Shown: positions 36,641 through 48,508, counted from the first letter of the stretch. The stretch: DNA of 64,000 nucleotides from Carnegiea gigantea (GCA_029747015.1 JAKOGI010002483.1:42203-106202), one strand, 5' to 3'. Notes: a model not told the origin generated them from the letters alone. Numbers and translations: made by a program.

Positions 36641-37888
36641 TTACCTCTAGGATTATCCTACCAACAAAGAAAGAAGTTCTTTACCGATGCAAAATACTAT
36701 ATGTGGGAAGTACATTTCCTTTACAAGCTATGCAGAGATGGGATTTACCAAAGATGCTTGCCTAAAAATGAGGTCGGTAGTGCTTTACACACTTCCATGC
36801 TTCAACCTATGGTTGTCACTTTGGACCAGATAAAACCATTCCGACAGTATTTCAAGCAGGTTTCTATTAGCCCATGCTTTTTAAGGACACAAGAAAATTT
36901 ATCATGACTTGTGATAGGTGTCAGCGAGCAGGGAACATTTCTAAGAGGCATGAAATGTCTCAAAGTGGCATACTCGAAGTAGAGTTGTTTGATATATGGG
37001 GGATCGACTTCATAGGCCCTTTCCCTCCTTCCCATGACAACTATTACATCCTTGTAGCGGTTGACTATGTTTCTAAGTGGGTGGAAGCCATTGCATCCCC
37101 GATAATTGATTCCTAAGTTGTCCTTAAATTTCTGAAGAAAATATTTTCACGTGATGTGGTACATCGAGAGCTCTTCTAAGCGACAACGGCGCACATTTTT
37201 ACAACAAGCCTCTTGAGTCACTTTTAAAAAAATATGGGATATTTCATAAGGTTGCTACGCGTTATCGTCCCCAAACAAGTGGGTAGGTGGAACTCTCGAA
37301 TAGAGAATTGAAAGGCATATTAGAGAAAGCAGTGGATCGATCCTGTAAATTTTGGTCCGTGAAGCTTGATGATACTTTTTCGACATACCAAACCGCTTAT
37401 GAGACTCCTCTAGGCACCACACCATACCGGTTAGTGTTTAGAAAATCTTTTCACTTGCCCGTAGAAATGGAACATAAGGCCTATTGGGCTGTAAAGACAC
37501 TCAATTTTGATCTTAAAGCGGTTGGGAACGAAGATTGCTGCAACTAAACTAGCTCGTCGAACTAAGGTTGGAGGCTTATGAAAATTCACGTATTTTCTAA
37601 GAGCAAACTAAGAAATGGCACGAAAAACATATCGTGACGCAGCATTTTGTAAAAGGTGATATGGTCCTCATATTCAACTCAAAGTTGAGATTGTTTCCGG
37701 GTAAACTAAAATCCCGATGGTCGGGACCATTTACCCTTACCAAAGTTCAACCTAGTGGAGCAGTGGAGATAGGGAGTGAGTCTACCGGAGCTTTCACAAT
37801 CAATGGACAGTGATTGAAGACATATCTGATGGGACAACCAATTCAAAACATTAATGTTCACATGCTAACTGATCTGGTTCAACCATAG
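36641..37888 (+). pseudogene. Integrase, unit 4 (decayed)
   Basis: 36874-37116 is open with [23 protein letters not shown] and [14 protein letters not shown]. After a stop and a shift near 37140 comes LSDNGAHFYN (broken frame), then the shared TAG near 37286 and the catalytic-Glu block [14 protein letters not shown]. The GPFTLTKVQPSG module ends at the stop at 37886-37888. Confidence 0.85.
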
Positions 37889-39754
37889 AAGAAAGGGCCA
37901 AGCACAGAAAAGTTTCTGGGTAATTTCTGACCCCATCCTCCTTCACCTCCTCCTCTCTGATTTTGATTTGTACTACTGCCCTTCCCTTTTTATTATAATG
38001 TGAGCACATTGAGGGCAATGTGTTCATTCAAGTATTGGGGAGTTAGCTCCCATATTTGGCGTCTGATGCTTATTTATGTTTTGGTGTAATTGTGCTTTGC
38101 ATATATTTTTAGTGGTAGTTTTTATAGTTTTTATTTTAGTTTTGTTTTAGTAGCGCATTTAGTTTTGTTCTAGGTTGCATTTTAGTTTCTTTCTTTTGTT
38201 AGTTTCTTTTTCATTTTAGTTTGTATTATTTGTTAAAAAAAATCAAAAAACATAAAAAAAAGAAAAGAAAACAATCCTCCGATGATGATCTCTATAGATC
38301 TGGTAGCTTTCTTTAGTTTAGTTTGATCCTTTGATTCGCCCAGATTGTGCATAAAAGTTTACGAATGAATTTTAGAACTGTGCTTCATTTTTTGAGCACA
38401 TGTTGGATGCAAATTTTTTTTCCCCATAAGTCTTTACATGAGATTTGGCATGCGTGTGCTAGTGAGTTAGCTTTGTTTTTGGTAGATATCCCGTGAGATT
38501 TTGAACCCTTAGAGGCTGTTTATCATTATTAGTCTCATATTTCTATCATGTGTGACTCTTTCTTGACGTATTTCTCTAGAGCTTCCTTTGATTCTCATTC
38601 AAGATCACATTTCGCATATGCATTTCGGCAAAATGATTGAGGAATTTTTCTTTCTTTGATTTGTTTAACACCACGGCCAAATAGCCACCCTTGTTGTGTA
38701 TTGTATCCCTTGTTAGCCCCTTTGAGCCTGTAACCATTTTTCTTGATTTGAACCTCCTATTTTTAGCCCATGGCCAAATACTTTTCTTACCCTTAAGCCA
38801 AGGCTAGAGGAGCGTTACATTCTTTTGCATCAAATTTGATAGGGCGTTAGCATGGTGGATTGTTATTCCTTTTAGTGAATTTTAGTTGTTTGCTGCAGGG
38901 ATGTAAACATTTGATAAATCCCTTGATTTATATCCCTTGTTTTATTGTGTAAAGTTTAGAGAAGAGTTCGATTTTAAAGTTCGGTATGGGCTTCCTTTGG
39001 CTATTCCTTTTTGAAAAAAAAAAAGGAAGAGAAAAAAGGAAATGAGGGGAAAAAAAAAGCAAAAATGAAAGGGAAAAAAAAGAAAAAAAATTCAAAGAAA
39101 GTGATTAGCCTTAGTGGGAATGTAAGATATTTGTGATTTTCGGCTCTCTCTTTTCATTTTGGGATTTATTTTGATAAGGTTCGAGAAGGATGTAATATGA
39201 TGCATTGGAATTGTTTAAGCTCTTAGTCTTTGGCTTCTAGCTCCTTATTTCCAAAAAATATTTGTTCCCCTCTTACCTTTACCCTAGGCTCCGTTACATC
39301 CCTATGAAAGTTCTCATGATTGTTTTGTGTATTTGTATTTTAGTGGTGGCAAATTTAAGAATCTTGTTAAGCCTATGGTAGATTTGTGCTCGAGGAATGA
39401 GCACTGAGAGAACCTTCATATATATACATTGTCAAACACATGAGTGCTGAGTGCCACATAACTATAGTGAGGTTCTACCGGCCTTGCTAGTTTCGCTTGT
39501 TTCATATGCTTGAATGATTGTATTTGACGCTTTGGGAGAAGATTAGTTCAAGTTCTGCATTGTGGTTTGCTAAAAGGTTTTTGAAATTTCATTCCCTATT
39601 CTGCTTATTAATGATTTTTTGGTACCTTTTTGGGCTACCTTTTGATTATCTTTGCCATTTGAATGTTACCTATGTTTATTCTGAGGAGGTTGTGTATACC
39701 TTTTTAGTTTTGGCATTACTTGAGGACGAGAAACAGTTTAAGCATAGGTGAGTT
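37889..39754 (+). other. Non-coding 3' region of unit 4
   Basis: The layout matches the other units: internal polypurine-like tract at 38028-38045, purine-rich tract at 39014-39090, LTR-adjacent tract AAGCATAGGTGAGT at 39740-39753. No env-like frame is seen. Confidence 0.7.
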
Positions 39755-40996
39755 TGATAAGTGCTTAACATCTAGATCTTTTTAGGACTGCTTTTTCTCA
39801 TTTTTAGGAGAATTTCATGCTTAATGATATTGTTTACTCTCCTATTCTCGATTTATACTTGGATGTAGTAAGTTTATGTGTTTTGCAGGATTTTTGGCTT
39901 TTTTCACCCAGCATTTGCCCTATAATGACTGTGTTTTGACCTCTCTTATGGTCATCCATGAGTTGCTATACCCGTGGAGCAAGAAAATAGTAAGAAACCG
40001 GTTCCAGCGCAGACCACGGTCGGACCGTGGTGTATGCCACGGACCGTGGTAGGCCTGTAACTGCTAGCTCTTCATTTTCCCTCAGCTGTGTGGCTGAAAT
40101 CAACTTGAATTTCCTAAAAATGGCGACGTTCAGTGAGAAAGAAGAGTAATCCCTAGCAACCAAAGCAAGTAGAGTTAGCCTAGTGAAGATTAGTTTAGTT
40201 TATTTTCTCTTAAATTTTGTTCTTTAAGTTAAGATCCTGAGGTGGTTCTGAAGCCCTTGGTGAAGGCCATCTCAATCGAGTCCCTTCCGCTCAGATTTCG
40301 CCGATCTTTGGTTAGTTTGTTTATCTTTTATCATACCTGAGTAGTTTTCTTAGTCCAGGAATTTAGTAGTTTTTTGGAGGTGTATTGGATCATGTTTTAG
40401 TTTATTCAATTGTGCTTATTTTCATGATTGGTTTGATTTCGTTATATCAAGTGCTTGATATGTTGTGAGTTGATTTTTAGCCAAAATTTACCTGCGCAAT
40501 CGAAACAATAGAGTGAACTTTCAAAAGACGACATTTGGTTATTGGACTGCTTTAATAGACTTAGCATAACTTCATCTCAAAAAAGAGATTTATATGTTAG
40601 AAGGGCTAGTAAGTAATTGTAGACTTTAAACTTGGATTAAGTCAAATCGGTTTGAAAGAACGATGTTTGCCTAGTTTAGCCAAATTTGATTGATTTTGAA
40701 AGAATAGATCAAGTTTCTAGAAAAGATTACGATTCCTCGAAATTAACCAATTAGAGAATAGCACATGTTTATTAATTTTGATCCAATTCTCTTCCATAAC
40801 TGCGAAAATTCCTAAACGTTTTTCTCTTATTGATTTAGACGAGTTCATTTGCAGGAGTTAATCGAAACCACTTGAAATAGAGTTTTACTTAGCATAATCA
40901 GACAAGACTAGGCTCGATAGATTACTTTAATCTCTGAGGAACGATATTTTTTATATATACTATGACTACCTATGCGCTTGCGGTAGGTAGTGGTCA
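39755..40996 (+). repeat. Athila-type LTR 5 (complete), right end of array
   Basis: It runs from TGATAAGTGCTTAACATC to GTAGTGGTCA. It has the clearest CCACGGTC / GACCGTGG palindrome (40012-40050). No primer site or gag follows: unrelated sequence begins directly after the terminal CA, so this is the outer 3' LTR. Confidence 0.9.
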
Positions 40997-41426
40997 ACCA
41001 TCCTATAATAATGTAAAGAAGAGTATAGAAGTCGTGAACTTTATGAGGCCGCTGCTTACTTTCGATTGCGTGCCTGCTGCAGGATGCGAGCCATCCTACA
41101 GGCACACCTTCGCAAAGTCACTACATCGAAGTGGTGAAGTAAGAGAGATCGTTCGACCTAAGAGCAATGGACGGTCCCATGAGAAGACCATGATTGCCCC
41201 GACGGGGGGAGATGCCTTGCAGTTGTCCAGGCTCTCTCGCGAACTCCGTGATTGCGTCTACACCATATGCAACCCCTTCCCAGTACATGGCCCAGTTCGA
41301 GGAGCAAGAGCGAACCTCAAGGCTTCAGAAAGGAGCCTCTCGGAGAAGGCGCACTCTTGATCTCCCTTTAGCTCGGGAATGTACACACAGTCCGCTGGCA
41401 TGAGGCGCGCATAGCCATAGTCCTTG
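40997..41426. other. Orphan GC-richer segment of unknown origin
   Basis: About 430 bp lie exactly between the end of LTR 5 and the TG of the minus-strand element. They match nothing else in the window and are visibly richer in G and C. A + frame runs through it to 41360 (TMIAPTGGDALQLSRLSREL), overlapping another, but neither has a start or domain I recognise. The compact, GC-richer, high-coding-potential look would fit organelle-derived DNA or a fragment of a captured gene. I cannot decide. Confidence 0.4.
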
Positions 41427-44400
41427 TGTAACACCCCCAGCCCCTAGGCCAGAAGCGTTACGCTTTCCTAACTTCTTACTTAATTCTTGGGACGAAATAG
41501 GCAGAGTTCCCCCTAAAAACTGACTATTTCCAGGTTAAAAGCCTTACAATAAGTCCCTGTAAATCAACGGAAGCGCAAGCATTTGAAACATAGCTCATCG
41601 GCCACACGCCGGAGTTCATAACTCAACGAGCCACTCGCTCGGAGTACACCAACCAGATTGATTTATGAATAAATAAGAAATGGAAGATACAACTCAATGG
41701 TTAACAAAACCGGAGTATTAAGATTTACATCCCAAAACATAGCTAAATTAAATCAGGAAGACATCTAACTACTTGAAGGTTGGCTCAGGCGGCCATACAG
41801 AGCGACCTTTATACCATATGCATTACATGAACTAGAATAATCATTTACAGACCTTTATAAACTAAGAGTACATTACATGACTTCATTAAACAAGTAAGAA
41901 CCCCTTTAATGAGCACATACGACGCCTTGTAAGCAACGATAGGTTCCTTCTGGACTTATCTAACTCAACTTCTTCCCGTCAGAAAGAAAACCTGGGGAAA
42001 AGGGGAAAGAGTATGGGATGAGCAACCACACGCTCAGTGAGTGTCCCCCAACCCCCTTAAAACCAAAACTGTTGCAGGCAATACTATCTTTACTAGTCAC
42101 ATATCACGTTTCCATACTTTACTATCATAATAGATATTCATAGAACCTTTATGGGAGGATCACTAAACATAAACTTCACTTCGACCACTCAATCATATTT
42201 CTAGGTTCCTCAACGACGGAGTTCTTTACTAGCAAGCAGTTAGGCACGTGAGTAAGTATCGAAGGCTAAGTATAAGGATCTTTTCTTTTCATAACATCAC
42301 TTCCTAATACTCCATTTGAACTACACATGAACCCTTAATCATATGATGAGTATATAAGGTTATCCCTTTTCATAAACACACTTTTCTTGGCATTTCATTC
42401 ATATAATATACATATCACACACATAAACACATATCAACGTTCAATCTTTTAGGAAGAGACGCCTTCATTCATAGAATTTTCAACGTGCTATAACTTTCTT
42501 TCTCATCTCATACACTTTAAATCAGACAGATTTGCTATGGATAAGAATGATGCCACATAAGATTGGAATTCACATTCAACCATACTTAAAAATCATTCAT
42601 AATACATCCATTGAAAGCTTTTCCTTTAATACACAGGCTAAGAATCCACATTCATCATATTTAAGAACATTTTCTTTAAATCTGCAATGAAACTTTCTTT
42701 GAACATTGAAAGCATTTCATAACCTTGAGGTTCTCAACCTTTTGAAAGAGTTTACATTTCGCATTCGTCGTAAAACGACCCTTGTATGCATTTCATATTC
42801 ATTCCATGCGGCCTCTTTGGGCCCATAAAACATTCCTTTTCTTTAAAACATATAAAATGGCAAAGGCCAATTGCTTTTTTTAACTTAGTACGAAAGTACT
42901 TCTGGCATAAGATCATTACAGGGTGTTGATTGGGTGAGAACTATTCTCGACCCCATAGTGAGACCTAACGCTCACGCTTAAGCTCTTACTCCCGGGATGG
43001 CTACATATAACATATCGGACCATTACATTAGCCCTCGTCCGGGCCTCTAGGGTTTATCCGGACTTATCCCCTAGGTTAACATTACATCATATCATATTGT
43101 CCGCAGCACATTATCTTAGCCACTTAAAGCGTATCGGCCATAACGGCTAGTAATTTTCCGTTTCAAACAATAAAATCATTCAACGTATAATTCCCATCTC
43201 CCTTTTGTTAAAAACGTTTTAGGGATTCCTCCCAAACACTATTTGAATAGCTAAAATAGGTCATAGCTCGTTACTAGATATGGCTATTATTCATTTAAAA
43301 CACATGAAAAGTCATTTGCTAAAATATCACCCTTCCACGCGCATGTTACATTTTAGACATACAAGAAAAAGGGAATACACATATCACATTTAAACACTTC
43401 GTAATCATCTCAATACAATGAGCCACACATGGCCTCGCAATCCACACGATTGCGGTAATTTCACAACCCGAACTCCCTCCTCACAAGCACCGTACCACAG
43501 GACCTCGAACGCTCATGATTCTTTCCTCAAACCATCCAACTACCAACTCGATTCATCGTTTCATTAATCACAACATATTATCCTATTAGCTTATAAAAAT
43601 AAAGGGTGAAGTTTAGGTTCTTACCTGAGCATCCAGCACCATTCAGCGGTGCGCTACAACAAGCGTTCATATGGCCACATTTATTCATGAACCGACAACA
43701 CTTTATTCAATAAATCAAACATAATTTGATTCTAAACATATACGATACATTTCGAAGCAACTTTCCTAAGCATGAATGTACAGAGAACAGAGGTTCGAGT
43801 GAAAACTAAACATATTTCAATAGCTTCGAATTTAATTCGTTTACATGCATTAGTTAGTTTAACTCGAGTCGAACCTAAACATGTTTATATAACTTCGAGA
43901 TTAATTCCTTTAACATGCATTAGCTAATCCACTTGATCCGAAGCTAAACACATTTCATTAACCTCAAAATTAGCTCATTTGCACGCATCGGTTAATCAAT
44001 TCGAATGGAGGCTAAACACGTTAAAAGGACTTCGATTTTAACCCTTTTTCATATATTAGCTAAATAACTTGAATAGAAGCTAAGCATGTTAACACAACTT
44101 CGATTTTAATTCTCTTTCGCACGTTATCTCATTAACTTGAGTCGGCGCTAAACATGTTAATATAACTTCGTTTTTAATTCTTTTTCATGCATCAACTAAT
44201 TAACTTGAATCGATGCTAAACACGTTAAATTAACTTTGAATTAGCATCTCAAGCATGAATTACATTCATTGTTTCGAATCGACGCTAAACACATTTAAAT
44301 TACTTCGAATTAACATCTTAAGCATGAATTACATTCATTGTTTCGAATCGACGCTAAACACTTTTAAATTACTTCGAATTAACATCTTAAGCATGAATTA

Positions 44401-45687
44401 CATTCATGGTTTCGAATCGACGCTAAACACATTTAAATTACTTCAAATTAACAACTCAGGCATCATTCACGTTTATTGGTTCGAATTGAAGCTAAACGCA
44501 CATAATTTGCATCGATTTACAATCTCAGGCATCCATTAACTACATGCATTCGAATTAACGCTAAACACGTATAATTCACTTCGAATCACAATCTTAGGCA
44601 TCCATTAACTACATGAATCGAACCTAAGCAGGTATAGCTCACTTCTTGCCATTTCTAACGCATTTAACAAACCCTAACTTAACATGCAACATCAATCTGC
44701 TGAAATTCGTTTGAAAATTAATATTAGTTTAGGAGGCGAAGAACACCCACCTGGAATCCAAACTAAGGGCTCGATTTGGGTGGTTTTTGGGTGGTTAGAA
44801 ATCCGGTTTTGCCTCTCCCTACTGCTGTTGCTGCTGGTGGTCGCCAGAAGGGTGGTCGTGGGGTGGTGGTGCGTTGGCTTCAAAACCCTAACCCTCCGAA
44901 TTATTGCCATCATCCAACCCTTCTCTACCTTTCTCTTCGCCGGCGGTGAACGGACGGCCAGCAGCTCGCCGTCGCTGCCCATCTCGGCCCACCGTCGCCA
45001 CCCATTTATCCTTGCTCTTTCGCTCCTCCTCTCTTTCTCTCGCTTTCCGTCAGAGCCACGGTTGTGGCTTGGCCGCGTCCCCGACGTCGCCGTGGCCTGT
45101 CGTCGGCCAGCCATCGTCGCACCTCCTGGCCGGTCGACTCCCTCCTTCTCCTCTCTCTCTCTCTCGCTCTCTCCGATGTGGGGTGTCGGGGCTGGGGTCT
45201 CCATCCCCCCCTGGTCGTGCCCCCGTGAAAGAGAAAGGGGCTTTGGCCCTCTTTTTTTTTTTTTAATTGTTTCTTAGTCGCTTGCCCAATCAACTAAAAT
45301 TGTCTGTCTAATTTCTAATCTCGTACCTCACAACCTATCCCGAATCGATAATGCGACCCTTCGTCGATTATTCGATCTCAAAAACGTCAAGGTTCGATTC
45401 AATAAACCACAAACTAATTCTAAGGTTGAAAACCTAATCGTTTTCAGGAAACGATTAAATAAATCGAATAACGACTAAATTGAATTATCGATGTAATTTA
45501 AAGGCATAAATGGCACAAATTGACTTTGAAATCAATAGAAGCAATAATAATATCTTTTTTAATAAAAGTAGCTCCCAAAAGCACATCGATTAATAATTTA
45601 ACTCATACGGTTACTAAAAATACGATTTTAGAACGTAAAAAGGACATTTAATTAGCTTAATGGAAAACGAAAATGCGGGGTGTTACA
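41427..45687 (-). repeat. Left LTR (3' LTR in element orientation), 4.26 kb
   Basis: This is the full-length version of the LTR. It includes a 69-bp tandem repeat block, a GC-rich CT/GA microsatellite region near 45150-45175, and a 383-bp segment (45242-45624) that is missing from the right LTR. Long frames at 44684-45277 (+) and 44692-45204 (-) arise from the low-stop GC-rich region and are not supported as genes. Confidence 0.9.
43795..44640. repeat. ~69-bp tandem repeat block in left LTR
   Basis: About a dozen degenerate copies share GACGCTAAACAC and ACTTCGAATTAACATC. Near 44250-44440 the copies are almost identical with a spacing of exactly 69 bases (AGCATG at 44252, 44321, 44390). Copies toward 43800 are more diverged, suggesting growth from the 44250 side. 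Confidence 0.85.
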
Positions 45688-45690
45688 CTC

Positions 45691-45700
45691 TTCCCCCCTT
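45691..45700 (-). other. Polypurine tract of the minus-strand element
   Basis: The + strand TTCCCCCCTT reads AAGGGGGGAA on the minus strand, three bases before the LTR. The same tract, AAGGGGGGAA, precedes the 3' LTR of the + strand chromovirus at 56961. Confidence 0.8.
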
Positions 45701-48492
45701 AAAAGAATTTCGTCCTCGAAATTCAATATCTAAGTTCTGTCTTTCCTAGAATGCACACACATAAATAGGATCTATGCGATTGGTTTCCAAAAGGTCATTT
45801 TGAAGATATTACTTCTTTTAAATCGAAGGAAAATGGCTTATGGTATCCAGTCTCCTCTTCGCCAATCCTCTTCAAGCGTCTACTCACTCTATTTAGGCGC
45901 CGAGGGCAAATCGCATTGAAGAGAGGCAAATGAGTTGGCGTGGAAAACCATATCGAGTTTGTTTTGAAAAAAGAAACATAGATTTTCAATATCTAGACTC
46001 AGTTCGCATGGCAAGCAATAATTCTATGCATATGCATCTATAAGTGGGCATCTAAAGGCACGACAATTGAGACAATGACATCTTAAGGTCATACACTAGC
46101 AGTCTTATTCTAAAACATGTATTCAAGTCACTTTCGGGATCACAATGATTAACATGGAGACTACTATAACACATTTAGAGTGATAGAAATGTCACATAGC
46201 ACCTCATAGTATCATTTAAGCATAATGGAATTGCATAATATTAGCAATCCAATATTCTTAAGCTTAGGAGTCTCGGGGAGCATGAACGCGTCTAAAACAT
46301 ACATGGCAAGCAATTTACAAAAGGAAAACATATGCACCAACATTCCGATGTCTGTACATCAATCCCAGCTAACCTTTAGGCTTTTTCATTCGCGACAACT
46401 TATTCAGGACATGTCAGGTCCGTATGAAGGCAGTTAACTTAGGCAGGTTCATTCAAAGGCATAAGGATATTGAGTCGTTCCAAAGTCAAATCAATTGGTC
46501 AGGAAGCTATCACATCGCACCTAAGCAGTAAAAACATCATGTTACACCACATTGACAATGAAGGGACTCAGAGTAACACTTGAATTCACATTGACATCAC
46601 GGAGGGGTTAATAACGGAGCACTGAAGGTCAAAAATCATGAATCAACATAAACTAGCGTATCATGTCGAGAAGAATAACTTTGAAATGGAATGCTAAGGC
46701 ATAATGTAAGTCGATGGTTTTGATGGCGGGGAGACTTCCCGTAAAGTCTCTACTTGGAACCGATTGTCTCTTCAGTCATAGATTCATACAAATGAAGGGT
46801 TATCCTCATTTAATACATTAATGTTTGATTCATTGCAGGAATATGCAAGCACAGTCTTCTAAGGACGTCTCATCATGCTCTAGATATGTGTGTACATACA
46901 TGTAACCCGAGAAATGGTAGTGCTACTATGCCAAACGGTGTCGTATCTAGCTACAAGACAACTAGGTTGAGGGTAAGGCCAAACATGCTAAGCAAAGCAT
47001 AGTAAGACAGCGTTGGTAGCATATATGATGGCTAGCAAAGCACTAACCAACGCTTCTCTATGAAACCTACCATGTACACATAGAATTCAGCATGTAGGAC
47101 CTGATGCAGCTAACTTAGTCATACTATGCCAGGATACTTAGTTATAGCTTGTCAAGGATTGTTTTATACACATCCATTCATATCCCTTTAAGTCACGCAT
47201 TCAAGTATGGTCGCAAGTACGCTGGCATGTCATATGGTCTAGGCAAAGAGGGTACAGGGCCAATAAATGCGAATGAAACCCCTATGGCCACAAGATCTTT
47301 TTGCTAGGCATATGAGTCTTTAGCCACTCAATCAAACATATGAAACATAGAACTTAGGCATATATACAATGAGTAACTCCGCTACCATTACGAATATCTT
47401 AACACATCATGCAATGATACATACAAGGGTAAGCATTCGAATGCAGAGGCCACAGTCGTGTAGTCATGTCATGAGGTATGTTCACAGTTAGCCACTTAAT
47501 TATAATGCAAAAGGGCTAGTTGCTATGCTATAATTAGATAAGCACGGCTATATGAAGCAAACATTCACATAACTTGAATTATTTGGCCAACTCAGTGGCA
47601 CATTCAACTAGAAATAATTTAAACACTTACCAAGTGGTTTATTTACTATACCTCTCACTCATGAAACACACGAATAACCATACATGCCATTTCATATAAC
47701 AATATGGGCTTCCAAACGTTTATGAAAACATAGCATGTTGTCAAACACAATGGTTCACAATAATGTTGTACAAGAGTCACCTAAACGGGTATAAACGGCA
47801 GCAATCCTTATTAGCATTCTAGGGTCAAAGGTATGCCTTGGGCTTGACCAAAGTAACTAGAGACTAGCCATTAATCAGATAACAAGGGGTAAGAACAGTG
47901 GCACTACTGGTCTTACGGGGTACATCAATCCTACAGGTGATCGTAGGAGTCCTTTTTGCAGGTCGCTAGCCTTAGGGGGGATCGTCTACGATGTACAATT
48001 CCAAAGTCTGCTAGGTTCTTTCTCCCTGAACAAAAGGCTTTAACCTGCAAGGTCCTTAGGTTTTCGAAAGGAAATAGTCTAATTGCTTCTAGCTCTTTCT
48101 CTACCAACCTTGAATACGTCTGCTCACTCCATTATGGGGCCCGAGGAGCAAATCGTACCTTAGGGGCAAGAATATGCTTAGAGTTCAGACTTTCCAAGCA
48201 TTCAATTTCAAACCGTCAAGGAGTATAAGCAAATAAATAAACAACCTTCGATTGGACTAATACTTAACTCATTCATGAGAAAACAAGTTACTAGGCTTAC
48301 ACCCTTAACAATTCGTTCGTTCACCCGCTTAGTGAGCTCACTCGAGCAGTACCTAGCTAGCTAAATACGCCAAGATTCACATTAAACGCACAAGTGTAAA
48401 CCTAGTAGGCATATATCACATCATTATGAACGCGTTCCTATCGAACTATATGAATGCAAGACTCAGGTCGCGGCCTATGGTCGCAGGACCAT

Positions 48493-48504
48493 GCTCTGAT
48501 ACCA
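48493..48504 (-). other. Primer binding site (initiator tRNA-Met)
   Basis: The + strand GCTCTGATACCA reads TGGTATCAGAGC on the minus strand, separated from the LTR by TTGA. This is the standard Met-tRNA primer site of plant chromoviruses and many other plant LTR elements. Confidence 0.9.
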
Positions 48505-48508
48505 TCAA

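Larger units (their letters stand above)
2571..40996 (+). mobile_element. Tandem Athila/Tat-type Gypsy array: 5 LTRs, 4 internal regions
   Basis: The order is LTR-internal-LTR-internal-LTR-internal-LTR-internal-LTR, all in + orientation, with a single LTR between neighbouring internal regions. Internal regions span 3763-11092, 12354-22425 (including a 2.7 kb LINE), 23767-31112 and 32347-39754, about 7.35 kb each once the LINE is removed. Each holds a tRNA-Asp-like primer site, gag, protease, RT, RNase H and integrase remnants, then ~1.8 kb of non-coding DNA and a polypurine tract. The protein motifs (FPFSLRDKARAWLHSL in gag, F[IM]DDF in RT, LNWEKCHFMVQ after it, and a GPFTITKV module ending integrase) are of the non-chromodomain Athila/Tat branch. 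Shared single LTRs are the known product of unequal LTR-LTR recombination. No unit is intact. Confidence 0.85.
45688..48508 (-). other. Core of the non-autonomous element, no retroviral genes
   Basis: I find no retroelement protein motif on either strand. Two diverged, coding-like stretches on the minus strand, near 45780-45945 and 48010-48190, resemble each other (shared CAAATCG and GTCT[AG]CTCACTC). The one at 45795-45989 reads RRLNRVSRRLKRIGEEE, which I do not recognise. The remainder is AT-rich and without repeats that I can see. Confidence 0.6.

Noticed and set aside
2670..40163. Similar antisense frames in every Athila-type LTR (2670-2894, 11232-11483, 22700-22897, 31262-31519, 39966-40163)
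   Set aside because: They recur because the LTRs are homologous. Ends differ between copies and there is no domain or codon-position constraint that I can see.
44255..44539. 94-codon repetitive frame (also 51345-51629)
   Set aside because: It is a translation of the 69-bp tandem repeat, whose period is a multiple of three and so stays open by chance.
44684..45293. Long overlapping frames on both strands in the GC-rich part of the minus-strand element's LTR (also 51774-52369)
   Set aside because: GC-rich, low-complexity DNA with CT/GA runs has few stops in any frame. The proteins are low-complexity and shift between the two LTR copies.
45688..48508. Search for gag-pol remnants inside the minus-strand element
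   Set aside because: No RT, integrase or zinc-knuckle motif was found on either strand, so it was annotated as a gene-less core.
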